Below, piece after piece: positions 27,496-34,065 of a stretch of 64,000 nucleotides of DNA; within the stretch, counting starts at the first letter, position 1, and each line of letters begins with the position of its first letter. Both the position numbers and the translations under genes were made by a program. Below the pieces are notes generated by a model that saw nothing but the letters and a program-made list of their open reading frames with translations, ran no database searches and was not told the DNA's origin. This stretch comes from Spirosoma sp. 48-14 (lineage in GTDB: Bacteria; Bacteroidota; Bacteroidia; Cytophagales; Spirosomataceae): contig NZ_MKUD01000058.1 in assembly GCF_001898575.1 (NCBI RefSeq), forward strand, positions 186,001 to 250,000, given 5' to 3'.

Positions 27496-28217
27496 GCGGT
27501 GTATTGTTTATACAATAGCCTACTTAATACCACCGTCCAGCCGATTGACACCAACATATCTATCAAATCGAAAGGAGCCGCGTTGACCGGCGAAAACCAA
27601 AATAGGTGCGAATAAGGTAAGGCAGGTACAGCCATCAGGGCAAGGGTGGCCAACATACTTAGGACCAGTACCGCCAGAGGTTTACCAAAGAAACAGGTTG
27701 TGATAAGCGCAGCCAGTAAGGAAACGGGTAGCATAAGCAAAGCCCTCAGCCCATAATGCCAACCTAATTCAACAATGCCTAATCGTTCCTGTGCATTCAT
27801 GTATGATAAGAATGGTTGTTGCAGTAACACCAATAGCGCAGCCATAAAGCTACTACTCATCAATAAAAAGCTCATGCTGTATAAAAGCTTGGCAACCATA
27901 ACTTTCAAACCCGATACCGGCAACAATCGGGTGAGTTGAATTAAGGATTCAGCCGTTTCTGTGTCAAAGACGGCCACTGTAGCCAGACAAGCCAATAAAA
28001 ATTGTAGGAATGATAAAGTAAGGTTTACTTGGTCATAAAAGAAAAAGGCAAATGTGCGTTCTGGATGAGTTTCCGCCCAAAACGTATATACCCGCAAAGC
28101 TGTCTCACAAAATCGTTGAATCATAAAACCGCTCACTACGAAAGCAAGTGCACCAGCCCAAAGTAGGTGTAAGTGGCGATGAAGTTTCAGCCATTCATTT
28201 TGCAGAACCGGAAGCAT
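27492..28217 (-). CDS. ABC-2 type permease, first subunit
   Basis: 241 residues, about six membrane segments, N-terminus PVLQNEWLKLHRHLHLLWAG. It begins at the last base of the ATPase gene (1-base overlap) and runs into the second permease by 4 bases. The conserved soluble piece FDTETAESLIQLTRLLPVSG after segment two is typical of ABC-2 exporters, where a degenerate EEKxxGT-like loop is found. Confidence 0.8.
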   Translation of the reverse strand: MLPVLQNEWLKLHRHLHLLWAGALAFVVSGFMIQRFCETALRVYTFWAETHPERTFAFFFYDQVNLTLSFLQFLLACLATVAVFDTETAESLIQLTRLLPVSGLKVMVAKLLYSMSFLLMSSSFMAALLVLLQQPFLSYMNAQERLGIVELGWHYGLRALLMLPVSLLAALITTCFFGKPLAVLVLSMLATLALMAVPALPYSHLFWFSPVNAAPFDLIDMLVSIGWTVVLSRLLYKQYTA

Positions 28218-28915
28218 CAGGCATATTCATCATATAGGTTGGTCACTGAACGCCCACTTACTCTAACTTCATCCTTCGTCTGGTCGGCAACCAATCGGCC
28301 TGCTTTTAGAAGAAGAATACGGCTGTAGAACGCTTCCACATCGGGCAATGAGTGGCTCGTTAGTACAACAGTTGTCCCGTATTCGCGCTGTAATTCGGCG
28401 AGTAGTCGTAGAATGAACCGTGTGTTGTCTCGGTCAACGGCAGTAAACGGTTCATCAAGAAGTAATAACATGGGTTTGTTGATAAACGCCAATGCCAGCA
28501 GTAGCCGTTGCTTCATGCCCGCCGAAAGCTGATTAGCCGGTCGTTGCTGAACGTCGTACAAGTCAAATTGATGCAGTATTTCGTTCACCGAAAAACGGGT
28601 TACTCCATAGTAACGTTGTGTAAGACGAAGATTCTCAAAGGCTGATAGATAATTGTAAAACGAATTAGAATAAATCGCAGCCCCTATCTCCGGTAATACC
28701 CGTTGACGTTCGGGCTGATGCATATTACAGCCTTGTATTACCGATTGACCTGTTGCTACAGGTTCAGCACCTAGAACGGCTCGCAATAGGGTCGTTTTAC
28801 CGGCTCCGTTGCGCCCCAATACACAAACGGCTTCGCCGGGTTTGACCTCAAAGCTTACCTCTGATACAATATCGTTCTCCCCTTTACGGACAGTTAGGGT
28901 ATCCACTATTAGCAT
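28217..28915 (-). CDS. ABC transporter ATPase, LanF-like
   Basis: 232 residues. Walker A is GRNGAGKTTLLRA (about 33-45), signature LSAGMKQRLLLALAFIN, Walker B LLLLDEPFTAVD, H-loop LTSHSLPDVEAF. The LSAGMKQRL form and short length resemble ATPases of bacteriocin-immunity exporters. In that group the Q-loop glutamine is commonly Glu; here the matching place reads IGAAIYSNSFYNYLSAFENL, with Tyr or Ser instead, which is unusual. It heads the three-gene exporter. A hairpin and a small secreted-peptide gene lie directly upstream. Confidence 0.85.
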   Translation of the reverse strand: MLIVDTLTVRKGENDIVSEVSFEVKPGEAVCVLGRNGAGKTTLLRAVLGAEPVATGQSVIQGCNMHQPERQRVLPEIGAAIYSNSFYNYLSAFENLRLTQRYYGVTRFSVNEILHQFDLYDVQQRPANQLSAGMKQRLLLALAFINKPMLLLLDEPFTAVDRDNTRFILRLLAELQREYGTTVVLTSHSLPDVEAFYSRILLLKAGRLVADQTKDEVRVSGRSVTNLYDEYA

Positions 28916-28942
28916 ACATAAATTTTCTATAAAAGAACTATT

Positions 28943-28983
28943 CTAGTCTCCAGAAAAGCTGAACATGCTCATCTGGAGACTAG
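28943..28983 (-). terminator. Hairpin between small-peptide gene and ABC exporter
   Basis: Perfect 11-bp arms CTAGTCTCCAG and CTGGAGACTAG with a 19-base loop. On the minus strand it is followed by AATAGTTCTTTT. It lies between the peptide stop and the ATPase start, a good place for partial termination that keeps peptide mRNA above exporter mRNA. Confidence 0.6.
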
Positions 28984-29030
28984 CTATTTTAGTTATAATA
29001 ACGCGGTAAACGACGTGTCGACTATTTTAA

Positions 29031-29210
29031 CTATCCAATACCGAGCCACCAAGTATTGCTTTCAGGATTATTACAAGTAGTCCAATAGATTATGAGACCA
29101 GATGGATACCGTGCACCATGCACCTTACATACTGCCTGAGAGAACCCTAATAGAGGCAAGCTAACCAGCAATCCAGACACCAGCAATCGCTTGAAAAAAG
29201 TTGTTTTCAT
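29031..29210 (-). CDS. Small secreted two-cysteine peptide (59 residues)
   Basis: An ATG at 29210 opens 59 codons ending with TAG at 29033-29031. The first 26 residues form an orthodox Sec signal peptide: basic start MKTTFFKR, hydrophobic core LLVSGLLVSLPLLG, and cleavage likely after FSQA. The mature peptide of about 33 residues has two cysteines (28 and 46) that could form a disulfide, three Trp and a C-terminal WWLGIG. I recognise no family. A weak promoter-like pair (TTG, 20 bp, GATTTTTG) lies about 80 bases upstream. It heads a probable operon with an ABC exporter. That it is translated is inferred from signal peptide quality and placement. Confidence 0.6.
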   Translation of the reverse strand: MKTTFFKRLLVSGLLVSLPLLGFSQAVCKVHGARYPSGLIIYWTTCNNPESNTWWLGIG

Positions 29211-29405
29211 AGATGTAATTTTTCATCGTCTCCCAACCCCCCACTTGCTCATCTGTCCCGGGCCAATGGGCGTGCAACGATTGGTTGAGGCAAAAATCTA
29301 ATAGGCTTAAATTTCTTCCAATTCCATTTTAGAATAATCTTATAACTTTTAGGAATTATTCCTATCTAACAAAAAGTGCATTTGCAAACTTTTAAGCAGA
29401 TTTAG

Positions 29406-29458
29406 GTGACAAGATAGGGCGTAATCCGTCTATGACGGATTACGCCCTATCTTGTCAC
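29406..29458 (+). repeat. Perfect 25-bp hairpin at the start of the XRE gene
   Basis: Arms 29406-29430 and 29434-29458 are exact complements (GTGACAAGATAGGGCGTAAT on, to CGTC) with a 3-base loop. An ATG at 29432 lies in the loop and right arm; the more likely ATG is at 29465, just after the stem. It may be an operator, a translation block, or a small mobile remnant. Confidence 0.8.
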
Positions 29459-29464
29459 TATTTT

Positions 29465-29731
29465 ATGATCGACCTAAAAATTCGCATCCGTAAACTTCGT
29501 GAGTTTGCACAGTATACGCAGGAAGCCATTGCGTATGAACTAGGCATAACCCAGTCGGCCTATCACAAACTCGAAAATGGAAATACCCGATTGGATATAG
29601 ACCGCATTCAGCAATTGGCTACTTTCTATGGAATTACCATTACCGACCTCATGCAGAAAGACCTAACTGAGCTATATGCATACCTATTAACAAACTCAAG
29701 TTTTAAAGATAGATTGGCAAAAAGAGAATAA
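29465..29731 (+). CDS. XRE-family transcriptional regulator
   Basis: 88 residues from ATG 29465; an upstream ATG at 29432 would place ten codons inside a perfect hairpin and is less likely. Residues 8-62 form a Cro/CI-type helix-turn-helix: IRKLREFAQYTQEAIAYELG, then ITQSAYHKLENGNTRLDIDR and IQQLATFYGITITDLM. The rest is a short charged tail. It is divergent from the small-peptide and exporter genes, so it may control them. Confidence 0.88.
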   Translation: MIDLKIRIRKLREFAQYTQEAIAYELGITQSAYHKLENGNTRLDIDRIQQLATFYGITITDLMQKDLTELYAYLLTNSSFKDRLAKRE

Positions 29732-29775
29732 GATATGGCAAATCATAGCTTTCATAGCCTTATATTCGTTGCCAT

Positions 29776-30624
29776 ATGCAACTAATTGATTTCAAAACCG
29801 TAGCAACTAACTACAAAGTCATTTTCTTCGATGCGTTCGGCGTTTTGAAAAACTCAGAAGGGATTTTACCTGGCATTGAAAAGACCTTCGACTGGCTTCG
29901 GGAAAATGGTAAAGATTTTTATGTTCTGACCAACGACGCGTCGCGAGGGCCTCACGAACTGGCCGAATCCTACTATCGGCAAGGATTCTACGCCATTACT
30001 CCCGAACGTATTATCTCGTCGGGGATGCTTGCCCGCGAGTACCTCGATCTGAAAGTGCATAATGGAACCGTAGCCTACCTCGGTACCGAAAAGTCGGCCC
30101 ATTATCTGCAAACAACGGGGTTAACGACGCTTCCTATCAGCCATCTTGATTTGAAGGAAATCGACGATATTAATGCCCTTGTCCTGCTCGACGATGAAGG
30201 TTTTGACTGGAATACCGACTTGACTAAAACCGTTAATCTGCTCCGAAAGCGAAATATTCCCGTTATTGTAGCCAATACGGATGCAACTTATCCTGTTTCA
30301 AAAAACCGTATTTCAATAGCCATTGGCGCGGTAGCCAAAATGATTGAAGGTATTGTTGGTAAGCAATTCATTCGATTCGGCAAGCCCGACGCGCAACTGT
30401 TCATGTTCGCCTATGAGCGGCTCGACAATGCAGCCAATATTAGTAAACGAGATATTCTGATGGTCGGCGACACTTTGAAAACGGATATTCTGGGGGGTAA
30501 TAAATTTGGACTCGATACGGCTCTGGTCTTAACCGGAAACACCCAGCCACAGGATGTTGAAGTACAGATTAGGAGTACAGGCATTATTCCTACTTACGTC
30601 TGTAAATCGGTAGTTATACGGTAA
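29776..30624 (+). CDS. HAD-family hydrolase (NagD-like subclass IIA)
   Basis: 282 residues. HAD motif I is in VIFFDAFGVLKNSEG, motif II in FYVLTNDASRGPHEL, and motifs III/IV in FIRFGKPDAQLF and ILMVGDTLKTDILGG. The large cap between motifs II and III marks the NagD/p-nitrophenylphosphatase group, which removes phosphate from sugars or nucleotides. The second Asp of motif I is replaced by Phe (DAF), unusual since DxD is expected for phosphatases, so activity is uncertain. No functional neighbours. Confidence 0.8.
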   Translation: MQLIDFKTVATNYKVIFFDAFGVLKNSEGILPGIEKTFDWLRENGKDFYVLTNDASRGPHELAESYYRQGFYAITPERIISSGMLAREYLDLKVHNGTVAYLGTEKSAHYLQTTGLTTLPISHLDLKEIDDINALVLLDDEGFDWNTDLTKTVNLLRKRNIPVIVANTDATYPVSKNRISIAIGAVAKMIEGIVGKQFIRFGKPDAQLFMFAYERLDNAANISKRDILMVGDTLKTDILGGNKFGLDTALVLTGNTQPQDVEVQIRSTGIIPTYVCKSVVIR

Positions 30625-30763
30625 ACTTTGCTAGTTTTTGCCGATTTCAGGCTTTTTATGACAGACGGTTCATTGACCATTTTTTCACCAATAACGAACT
30701 GTTTATCAAAAACATAGAACAATCAGAGTCGCTATACGAAACGATTTACATCCTAAAAAATTG

Positions 30764-30795
30764 TTTGATAATACCAAGGTAAATACGTTTCTTTG
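30764..30795 (+). promoter_or_regulatory. Probable promoter of acpP
   Basis: TTTG at 30764-30767, a 20-bp spacer and TTTCTTTG at 30788-30795, one base from the TAnnTTTG consensus. The acpP ATG is at 30827. Confidence 0.5.
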
Positions 30796-30826
30796 CGCAG
30801 TTTTTTAACTAGAACAGACTACGAAA

Positions 30827-31066
30827 ATGTCGGACATTGCACAAAAAGTTAAGAATATCATTGTTGAGAAACTAGGTGTTGAAGAATCAGAAGTTACGCC
30901 GGAAGCAAGCTTCACCAACGATCTTGGTGCCGATTCGCTTGATACGGTTGAGCTGATCATGGAATTTGAAAAAGAGTTCAATCTACCTATCCCAGACGAT
31001 GAGGCTGAAAAAATCTCTACGGTGGGTTTAGCTATCGAATATCTCGAAAAACACATCGGCAAATAA
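30827..31066 (+). CDS. acpP: Acyl carrier protein
   Basis: 79 residues, acidic. The phosphopantetheine attachment serine lies in [17 protein letters not shown]. Helix 1 is [15 protein letters not shown], and the helix II-III portion [20 protein letters not shown] is standard. It carries growing acyl chains for fatty-acid synthesis. fabF follows, as in most bacteria, with a terminator-like hairpin between them that could keep acpP mRNA in excess. Confidence 0.97.
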   Translation: MSDIAQKVKNIIVEKLGVEESEVTPEASFTNDLGADSLDTVELIMEFEKEFNLPIPDDEAEKISTVGLAIEYLEKHIGK

Positions 31067-31100
31067 GTCGTAGCCGAAAGCAATTTAGTTCCTGAAAGCC

Positions 31101-31139
31101 AGCGCCAACATAAACTAGCTTGGCGTTGTTTTTCTTTTT
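31101..31139 (+). terminator. Hairpin with U-run between acpP and fabF
   Basis: AGCGCCAA and TTGGCGTT pair around an 11-base loop, followed by GTTTTTCTTTTTC. It looks like an intrinsic terminator that probably allows some read-through into fabF. Confidence 0.65.
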
Positions 31140-31159
31140 CATTACGCAGTCTAATCTGT

Positions 31160-32410
31160 ATGACATTCAAGCGAGTAGTAGTGACCGGCCTCGGTGCGTT
31201 GACACCCATTGGCAATGATGTAACCACTTATTGGAACAACTTGGCCGCCGGTGTAAGCGGGGCCGGTCCCATTACGAAGTTTGACGCCAGCAAGTTTCGT
31301 ACGCAATTTGCCTGCGAAGTAAAAGGGCTGGACGTTTCTCAGTATATTCCCCGGCAGGAAGCCCGTAAGATGGATGCATTTACGCATTATGCACTCATCG
31401 CTACCGACGAAGCCGTTCGGGATGCCGGATTGAATCTCGATACGCTCGATAAAAATAAAATCGGCGTTATCTGGGGATCAGGTATCGGTGGTCTTAAGTC
31501 CTTCGAGGATGAAATGATCGACTACGCCAAAGGCGACGGTACACCCCGTATTAACCCCTTCTTCATTGTCCGCATGATTGCCGACAGTGCATCAGGACAA
31601 ATTTCGATGCGCTACGGATTCCGGGGAACCAACTATGTAACAGTTTCGGCCTGTGCTTCAACCAATAACGCCATTATTGATGCCTTCAACTACATTCGAT
31701 TGGGTCGGCTCAATATGTGTGTAGTTGGTGGTTCGGAAGCAGCCGTTACGAAAGCCGGTATTGGTGGTTTCAATGCCAATCGGGCTCTATCGGAACGGAA
31801 CGACTCTCCTCAAACAGCTTCACGCCCGTACGACAAAGATCGCGACGGATTTGTAATGGGAGAAGGCGCAGGCTCTATCATTCTGGAAGAGTATGAGCAC
31901 GCTCAGGCTCGGGGCGCTAAAATTTATGGAGAGTTAATAGGTGGTGGTATGTCGTCGGACGCTTACCATATTACCGCTCCGCATCCTGAAGGCTTAGGCG
32001 CATTTCTGGCCATGCAGGATGCCTTGAATGATGCTGGTATTGCACCAGAAGAGATTGATTACATCAATACGCACGGTACGTCAACGCCTATTGGCGACCC
32101 GCAGGAATTGAAAGCGATCCATCAACTGTTTGGCGAACATTCATTCAAGTTGAATATCAGCTCAACCAAATCTATGACAGGACACCTGCTAGGTGCTGCC
32201 GGAGCCGTTGAAGCTATCGCCTGTATTAAAGCATTGGAACACCAAATCGTTCCGCCGACAATTAATCACTTCACCAACGACGATGAAATTGATCCGCGCT
32301 TCAATTTGACCTTCAATGTAGCTCAAGCTCGTCCGATGACGACTGTTATGAGCAATGCATTTGGGTTTGGAGGCCACAACGCCATCGTCATTTTCCGTAA
32401 ACTTAGCTGA
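31160..32410 (+). CDS. fabF: Beta-ketoacyl-ACP synthase II
   Basis: 416 residues, thiolase fold. The catalytic Cys is in VTVSACASTNNAI, the two His in YINTHGTSTPIGDP and KSMTGHLLGAAGAVEA, and the C-terminal NAFGFGGHNAIVIF is diagnostic. It elongates fatty acids by condensing acyl groups with malonyl-ACP. Length is standard. It lies between acpP and rnc, whose start is 4 bases after the fabF stop. Confidence 0.97.
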   Translation: MTFKRVVVTGLGALTPIGNDVTTYWNNLAAGVSGAGPITKFDASKFRTQFACEVKGLDVSQYIPRQEARKMDAFTHYALIATDEAVRDAGLNLDTLDKNKIGVIWGSGIGGLKSFEDEMIDYAKGDGTPRINPFFIVRMIADSASGQISMRYGFRGTNYVTVSACASTNNAIIDAFNYIRLGRLNMCVVGGSEAAVTKAGIGGFNANRALSERNDSPQTASRPYDKDRDGFVMGEGAGSIILEEYEHAQARGAKIYGELIGGGMSSDAYHITAPHPEGLGAFLAMQDALNDAGIAPEEIDYINTHGTSTPIGDPQELKAIHQLFGEHSFKLNISSTKSMTGHLLGAAGAVEAIACIKALEHQIVPPTINHFTNDDEIDPRFNLTFNVAQARPMTTVMSNAFGFGGHNAIVIFRKLS

Positions 32411-32413
32411 GTC

Positions 32414-33175
32414 GTGCAACTCGCTTTGCCACGTAGTTTATTCAATCCCTTCGCGTGGTTCCGGTCTGGCCACAAAGATCCGCGTAAAAATTTACGCCGG
32501 TCCATTGGTCATATCATTGGGGCCCGTCCATCCAACCTGGGTTTGTACCAACTGGCATTGCGTCATACATCCGCTTCGAAGGCCACAGCGATTGAAGGGT
32601 TCCGGGAATCGAATGAACGATTAGAATACTTAGGTGATGCCGTTCTGGGGATGGTTATTGCCGAGTTCCTGTTCAAAAAATACCCCTACAAAGACGAAGG
32701 GTTCCTAACAGAAATTCGCTCTCGCATTGTTAATCGAGAAACGCTGAACGGTATTTCCCGAAAAATCGGCCTCGACCAGCTCATTGAATACGATGGAAGC
32801 CGTACACGAAGTCTTCCCGCCCGTACGTCGATGTATGGCGATGCGCTCGAAGCATTAGTTGGTGCTATTTACCTGGATAAGGGCTTTCGTTTTTCCCGCC
32901 GATTTATTCTGAAGAACCTATTATCTCATTATGATATTGAGTCGGTCGTTCAGAACAACGGTAATTTTAAAAGCCGTCTGATCGAATGGGCGCAACGCGA
33001 AGGCAAAGAGATTCGCTTTGAGATTGTCTCCGAAAAAGGCAATAGCCACTTCCGCGAATTTATTGCCCAGGTACTTGTTGATGATGAGCCATTCTCGACG
33101 GGTAGTGGTTACAGCAAGAAAAAAGCCGAGCAGGCAGCCGCTGAGAAAGCGTTTGAGCTGCTGGCTATCAAATAA
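32414..33175 (+). CDS. rnc: Ribonuclease III
   Basis: 253 residues from a GTG start 4 bases after fabF, which suggests coupled translation. The RNase III signature NERLEYLGDAVLGMVIAEF holds the catalytic acidic residues, with the second acidic site in GDALEALVGAIYLDKG. A dsRNA-binding domain fills the last 70 residues (FKSRLIEWAQREGKEIRFE, GSGYSKKKAEQAAAEKAFEL). An N-terminal extension of about 30 basic residues precedes the catalytic domain, common in Bacteroidota. It cleaves double-stranded RNA, including rRNA precursors. Confidence 0.95.
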   Translation: MQLALPRSLFNPFAWFRSGHKDPRKNLRRSIGHIIGARPSNLGLYQLALRHTSASKATAIEGFRESNERLEYLGDAVLGMVIAEFLFKKYPYKDEGFLTEIRSRIVNRETLNGISRKIGLDQLIEYDGSRTRSLPARTSMYGDALEALVGAIYLDKGFRFSRRFILKNLLSHYDIESVVQNNGNFKSRLIEWAQREGKEIRFEIVSEKGNSHFREFIAQVLVDDEPFSTGSGYSKKKAEQAAAEKAFELLAIK

Positions 33176-33376
33176 GCCTGCATTATTCTCCAATTTTTCT
33201 TAATTCGCTGACTCGGAAGGCCAACGCTGTTTGGGCAAACCAACCGACGTTGACTTTGTACTCCTGTCATTTTTCGGGTCAAATTGTCTGGTAGTGGCTT
33301 TAGTTACTTGCCGAATAAATGTCAAAATGACCGGATTTGTTATGATTTTTCTATTGGCATGTTGTTTGAAAAAGGA

Positions 33377-33393
33377 TTAACTGAATTAGTTAA
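33377..33393 (+). promoter_or_regulatory. Palindrome upstream of hsp20
   Basis: TTAACT, GAATT, AGTTAA, a perfect 6-bp dyad 32 bases before the hsp20 ATG. It is not a CIRCE element. It contains the TTAAC/GTTAA word also found before htrA, so the same regulator is possible. Confidence 0.4.
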
Positions 33394-33424
33394 CGTATCG
33401 TCTAACACAAAACCAAAGAAAGTC

Positions 33425-33871
33425 ATGAGTACATTAGTGCGCACGAACAGCAACTTTCCGTCGTTGATCGAAAACTTTTTTGGCCGCGATGTGAACGACT
33501 TTTTTAACACAAGCCATTCTGACTTCACCCATGTTCCGGCAGTAAACGTAGCCGAGCATCAGGATGGTTTTCGAATTGAGGTAGCAGCGCCTGGTTTGAA
33601 GAAAGAAAACTTTAAGCTGCACCTAAATCACAACAACCTAACTATTTCAGGGTCGCAGGAGACCAGAACGGAAGAGTCGGAGAAGCTAGTTGAAAAGTAT
33701 ACGCGTCGGGAATTTAGCTATTCCTCGTTTCAGCGGACGTTCACCCTGCCTACCTCCGTTGACGCCGATAGGATTCAGGCAACCTACACGGATGGTATTT
33801 TGAAAATCGACATTCCGAAACGTGAAGAGGCCAAAGTAAAGCCACCTCGTCAAATTGAAATCGGTGGTTAA
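33425..33871 (+). CDS. Small heat-shock protein, Hsp20 family
   Basis: 148 residues from ATG 33425; the frame is open further upstream but only this start gives the family N-terminus (MSTLVRTNSNFPSLIENFFG). The alpha-crystallin domain runs from about residue 38 (VPAVNVAEHQDGFRIEVAAP) to 138, with PGLKKENFKLHL, FSYSSFQRTFTLP and the closing YTDGILKIDIPKRE. The usual C-terminal I-x-I is in RQIEIGG. It is a cytoplasmic holdase. A terminator follows, then the htrA-type protease. Confidence 0.93.
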   Translation: MSTLVRTNSNFPSLIENFFGRDVNDFFNTSHSDFTHVPAVNVAEHQDGFRIEVAAPGLKKENFKLHLNHNNLTISGSQETRTEESEKLVEKYTRREFSYSSFQRTFTLPTSVDADRIQATYTDGILKIDIPKREEAKVKPPRQIEIGG

Positions 33872-33883
33872 TCCAACTTTAAT

Positions 33884-33916
33884 AAAAAGCCTGTGGGAAA
33901 ATCTTACAGGCTTTTT
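33884..33916 (+). terminator. Intrinsic terminator after hsp20
   Basis: Perfect 11-bp arms AAAAAGCCTGT and ACAGGCTTTTT, 11-base loop, U-run inside the 3' arm. It is symmetrical enough to work in both directions, but no minus-strand gene faces it. Confidence 0.85.
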
Positions 33917-33933
33917 ACTAACTTAAAGGCCCT

Positions 33934-33961
33934 TTAACAAAGCCCTGTTAAATTTTGTTAA
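33934..33961 (+). promoter_or_regulatory. GTTAA-type repeat site upstream of htrA
   Basis: TTTAACA (33933-33939) is an inverted match to TGTTAAA (33946-33952), and GTTAA at 33947 is repeated at 33957, that is GTTAA-N5-GTTAA. The boxes touch a TTTG at 33954-33957 placed 20 bp before a poor -7 element (GATTTTTC). A 10-bp direct repeat next to a weak promoter fits an OmpR-type activator. Confidence 0.5.
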
Positions 33962-34065
33962 GGACACACATTACCCGGATTTTTCAGAAGCTCCTTTCCG
34001 TTATACAGGCAGAGTAAACAATAATTCTAACACAAAAAGAAAGCAATTAGATTTCCCAATCAATC

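Noticed and set aside
29432-29464. Upstream start for the XRE protein
   Set aside because: It would put the first codons inside a perfect hairpin and add residues not needed for the helix-turn-helix; ATG 29465 fits better, though this is not proven.
33284-33424. N-terminal extension of Hsp20
   Set aside because: Open in frame but without family resemblance, and it overlaps a probable regulatory palindrome; ATG 33425 gives the normal Hsp20 start.
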